Positions 6,164 to 8,273 of a stretch of 8,273 nucleotides of DNA are shown here, in pieces. The first letter of the stretch is position 1. Each line of letters opens with the position of its first letter. The position numbers and the translations under genes are program-made. The notes below the pieces were generated by a model. That model made no database searches. It was not told the origin of the DNA and worked only from the letters and a program-made list of their open reading frames with translations. The DNA is from UBA10646 sp003456175 (lineage in GTDB: Bacteria > Bacteroidota > Bacteroidia > Chitinophagales > Chitinophagaceae): NCBI GenBank assembly GCA_031976225.1, contig DALYLQ010000096.1, positions 1-8,273 of the forward strand. The letters are read 5' to 3'.

Positions 6164-7144
6164 TTATTTCTTATCGAAACTCTTAGGCTGCTTGAAGAGT
6201 TCTTCTTTCGGTAAATTTTTAAAGTATTCGTAGGTAACTTTTAATCCTTCGGCTCGTTCAACTTTAGGCTCCCAGCCTAAAATTTCTTTTGCCTTGGTGA
6301 TATTCGGCTTACGTTGCTTCGGATCATCTACCGGCAGTGGCTTGTAGCTTATTTGTACACTGCTACCTGTAAGTTTCAATACTTCTTCTGCAAATTCTTT
6401 CAGGCTTATTTCCACCGGATTACCAATGTTCACAGGATAAACATAGTCACTCATTAACAAGCGATAGATACCATCTATGAGATCGCTTACGTAACAGAAG
6501 CTGCGTGTTTGACTACCATCGCCAAATACGGTTAAATCTTCGCCACGTAAGGCTTGTCCGATAAATGCAGGTAATGCACGACCATCGTTGAGTCGCATAC
6601 GTGGGCCGTAAGTATTAAAAATACGAACAATACGTGTTTGAACGCCATGGTAAGTATGGTAGGCCATGGTAATGGCTTCCATATAACGCTTGGCTTCATC
6701 GTATACGCCACGTGGCCCAACCGGGTTCACATTACCCCAATACTCTTCGGTTTGTGGGTGTACTAATGGATCGCCATATATTTCGCTGGTACTAGCCACT
6801 AGAATACGGGCACCTTTTGCTTTGGCTAATCCCAAGCAATTATGCGTACCCATAGCACCTACTTTTAAGGTTTGGATAGGTATTTTTAGATAATCGATCG
6901 GACTGGCAGGACTAGCGAAATGAAGAATGTAATCGATCTCTCCAGGAATATGGATGTATTTTGTTACATCGTGATGATAAAATTCAAAATCTTCTCTTGG
7001 AAAAAGATGTTCTATATTTTTTAAATCACCTGTGATAAGGTTATCCATGCCAATTACATAGAAGCCTTCTGCCAAAAAACGGTCGCAAAGATGCGAACCA
7101 AGAAATCCGGCAGCACCTGTGATTAATACTCTTTTCTTACTCAT
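6164..7144 (-). CDS. uxs: UDP-glucuronate decarboxylase (UDP-xylose synthase)
   Basis: This extended SDR enzyme oxidises UDP-glucuronate at C4, decarboxylates it and re-reduces the intermediate, giving UDP-xylose with bound NAD recycled. From the ATG at 7144-7142 the protein has 326 residues and starts MSKKRVLITG. The NAD loop GAAGFLG follows directly, then HFASPASPIDY, STSEIYGDP with Glu121, HPQTEEYWGNVNP, the catalytic YxxxK in YDEAKRY (Y148, K152), RIFNTYGPRM and GDGSQTRSFCYV. These signatures are those of the UXS group rather than UDP-glucose 4-epimerases. An ATG at 7156 adds only MLLC and is the less likely start. It lies 28 bases after the ugd stop and five bases before the tviB-like start. 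Adjacent Ugd supplies its substrate, which strengthens the call. Confidence 0.94.
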   Translation of the reverse strand: MSKKRVLITGAAGFLGSHLCDRFLAEGFYVIGMDNLITGDLKNIEHLFPREDFEFYHHDVTKYIHIPGEIDYILHFASPASPIDYLKIPIQTLKVGAMGTHNCLGLAKAKGARILVASTSEIYGDPLVHPQTEEYWGNVNPVGPRGVYDEAKRYMEAITMAYHTYHGVQTRIVRIFNTYGPRMRLNDGRALPAFIGQALRGEDLTVFGDGSQTRSFCYVSDLIDGIYRLLMSDYVYPVNIGNPVEISLKEFAEEVLKLTGSSVQISYKPLPVDDPKQRKPNITKAKEILGWEPKVERAEGLKVTYEYFKNLPKEELFKQPKSFDKK

Positions 7145-7172
7145 ACATAATAGCATTTTAAGTTGTTACACA

Positions 7173-8273
7173 TTAAGGACGGCCAATACTTACATAATGA
7201 TAGCCTTTTTCTTTCATATCCTCAGGCTCAAACAAGTTACGACCATCGAATATGGCTTTGTTCTTCAGCTTAGTAGCCAAGATTTCAAAGTCTGGAGTTC
7301 TAAAAACATTCCACTCTGTGGCAATAATGAGTGCATCAGCATTTTGTAGTGCTGAATATGGATCATTTGCGTAAGCAGCTTTTTGTCCGATTACTTTTTG
7401 AACATTTGGCATTGCCTCCGGATCGTAAGCGGTAACAGTAGCACCTGCTTGTACCAACATATCGATTAGTTCTAATGCTGGTGCTTCACGAATATCATCG
7501 GTATTAGGCTTGAAGGCTAGGCCCCAAAGTGCGAAATGCTTACCAGATAAGTTGCCATTGAAGTAGCTACTGATAGCAGGAATTAAATGTTTTTTCTGCT
7601 TTTCATTTACTTCCATTACGGCTTGCAAGATTTGAAAATCGTAATCAACTTCTTTTGCACTTTTTGCTAATGCTTGCACATCTTTAGGAAAGCAGCTACC
7701 ACCATAACCAATACCTGCGAATAAGAAACGCTTACCAATACGATCATCAGTACCAATACCACGACGTACCATATCTACATTAGCACCTAAACGTTCGCAC
7801 ATTTGTGCGATTTCATTCATAAAGGTGATTTTGGTAGCCAAAAATGCATTCGCAGCATACTTTGTTAATTCTGCACTGCGGATGTCCATGTAAATGATAG
7901 GATTTCCTTGACGAACGTACGGAGCGTACAATTCTCCCATTACTTTCTTAGCTCTTTCACTTGCGGCTCCAATTACTACGCGGTCTGGCTTCATAAAGTC
8001 GTCAACAGCTACGCCTTCACGCAAAAACTCTGGATTACTCACTACATCGAACTCGCCTTTGTAGTTAGCAGCAATAGCAGCATGTACTTTATCGGCAGTA
8101 CCTACGGGTACAGTACTCTTATCTACTACAACTTTATAGTCGGTAATAATCTTACCAAGATCGTTGGCAACACCAAGTACATATTTCAGGTCTGCGCTAC
8201 CATCTTCACCGGGAGGTGTAGGAAGCGCTAAAAAAATCACCTGTGCATCTTTAACACCTTCTGCTAGGTCTGT
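7173..8273 (-). CDS. ugd: UDP-glucose 6-dehydrogenase, 5' end outside the window
   Basis: Ugd oxidises UDP-glucose twice with NAD to UDP-glucuronate, the substrate of the next gene, uxs. The frame is open to the right edge, with 366 residues visible. The GTG at 8240 is an internal valine (DAQVIFLALPTPPGEDG), not the start; some 70-80 N-terminal residues with the GxGxxG NAD loop are missing. Visible motifs are LPTPPGEDGSADL, DKSTVPVGT, SNPEFLREGVAVDDF, AELTKYAANAFLATKITFMNE, the catalytic loop GYGGSCFPKD (Cys at 7694-7692), GLAFKPNTDDIREAP and FDGRNLF near the C-terminus. NPEFLREG and GGSCFPKD mark it as a UDP-glucose rather than UDP-HexNAc dehydrogenase. It is the first visible gene of the minus-strand sugar cluster, whose promoter must lie beyond the window. 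Confidence 0.96.
   Translation of the reverse strand, partial: TDLAEGVKDAQVIFLALPTPPGEDGSADLKYVLGVANDLGKIITDYKVVVDKSTVPVGTADKVHAAIAANYKGEFDVVSNPEFLREGVAVDDFMKPDRVVIGAASERAKKVMGELYAPYVRQGNPIIYMDIRSAELTKYAANAFLATKITFMNEIAQMCERLGANVDMVRRGIGTDDRIGKRFLFAGIGYGGSCFPKDVQALAKSAKEVDYDFQILQAVMEVNEKQKKHLIPAISSYFNGNLSGKHFALWGLAFKPNTDDIREAPALELIDMLVQAGATVTAYDPEAMPNVQKVIGQKAAYANDPYSALQNADALIIATEWNVFRTPDFEILATKLKNKAIFDGRNLFEPEDMKEKGYHYVSIGRP

Noticed and set aside
7145..7156. Upstream ATG for uxs adding MLLC
   Set aside because: MSKKRVLITG from 7144 begins just before the first beta strand as in other extended SDR enzymes; the longer form cannot be fully excluded.
8238..8240. GTG as the start of ugd
   Set aside because: The frame continues upstream to the window edge with family-like sequence (AEGVKDAQVIF), and the NAD-binding domain must lie further upstream.
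1..8273. CRISPR arrays, insertion sequences, prophage or toxin-antitoxin genes
   Set aside because: No regularly spaced repeats, transposase-like frames, target duplications or toxin-like small gene pairs were seen on either strand.

Overview
The window looks like a chromosomal segment of a Bacteroidota bacterium, possibly near Chitinophagaceae (the phylum is well supported, the family is a guess). Two observations point there. The rpoB reading frame resembles the Bacteroidota form. The tRNA promoter matches the Bacteroidota consensus exactly (TTTG, 19 bases, TAnnTTTG). Start codons lack Shine-Dalgarno sequences and the DNA is moderately AT-rich.

Layout, left to right. Positions 1-2840 hold the first 946 codons of rpoB on the minus strand; the C-terminal part lies outside the window. 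Positions 2841-3196 are a non-coding divergent region. It carries a probable rpoB promoter and a structured rpoB leader on the minus strand, and a promoter for a single tRNA-Gln(UUG) on the plus strand (3197-3267). A bidirectional terminator (3269-3293) separates the tRNA from a convergent gene for a small, unrecognised exported protein (3328-3858). Then comes a minus-strand run of nucleotide-sugar genes: ugd (7173 to the right edge, N-terminus missing), uxs (6164-7144), tviB-like (4869-6158) and rfbD/rmlD (3907-4773). A strong intrinsic terminator (3878-3900) ends it.

The sugar genes make activated precursors for a surface polysaccharide. Ugd oxidises UDP-glucose to UDP-glucuronate and Uxs decarboxylates that to UDP-xylose. 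The TviB-type enzyme makes a UDP-HexNAc uronate, and RmlD performs the last step to dTDP-L-rhamnose. No glycosyltransferase, flippase or export gene is in the window, and rmlA, rmlB and rmlC are not here either.

The genes themselves are conventional. The less ordinary signals are these: rpoB has its own promoter and no rplL upstream; its leader can form a GNRA-capped hairpin whose 5' arm could also pair close to the start codon; and a 14-base sequence, ATTTACCGTAAGGT, occurs three times exactly and twice approximately in 8.3 kb, one copy forming that hairpin. No mobile element, CRISPR array or clearly novel system was seen.
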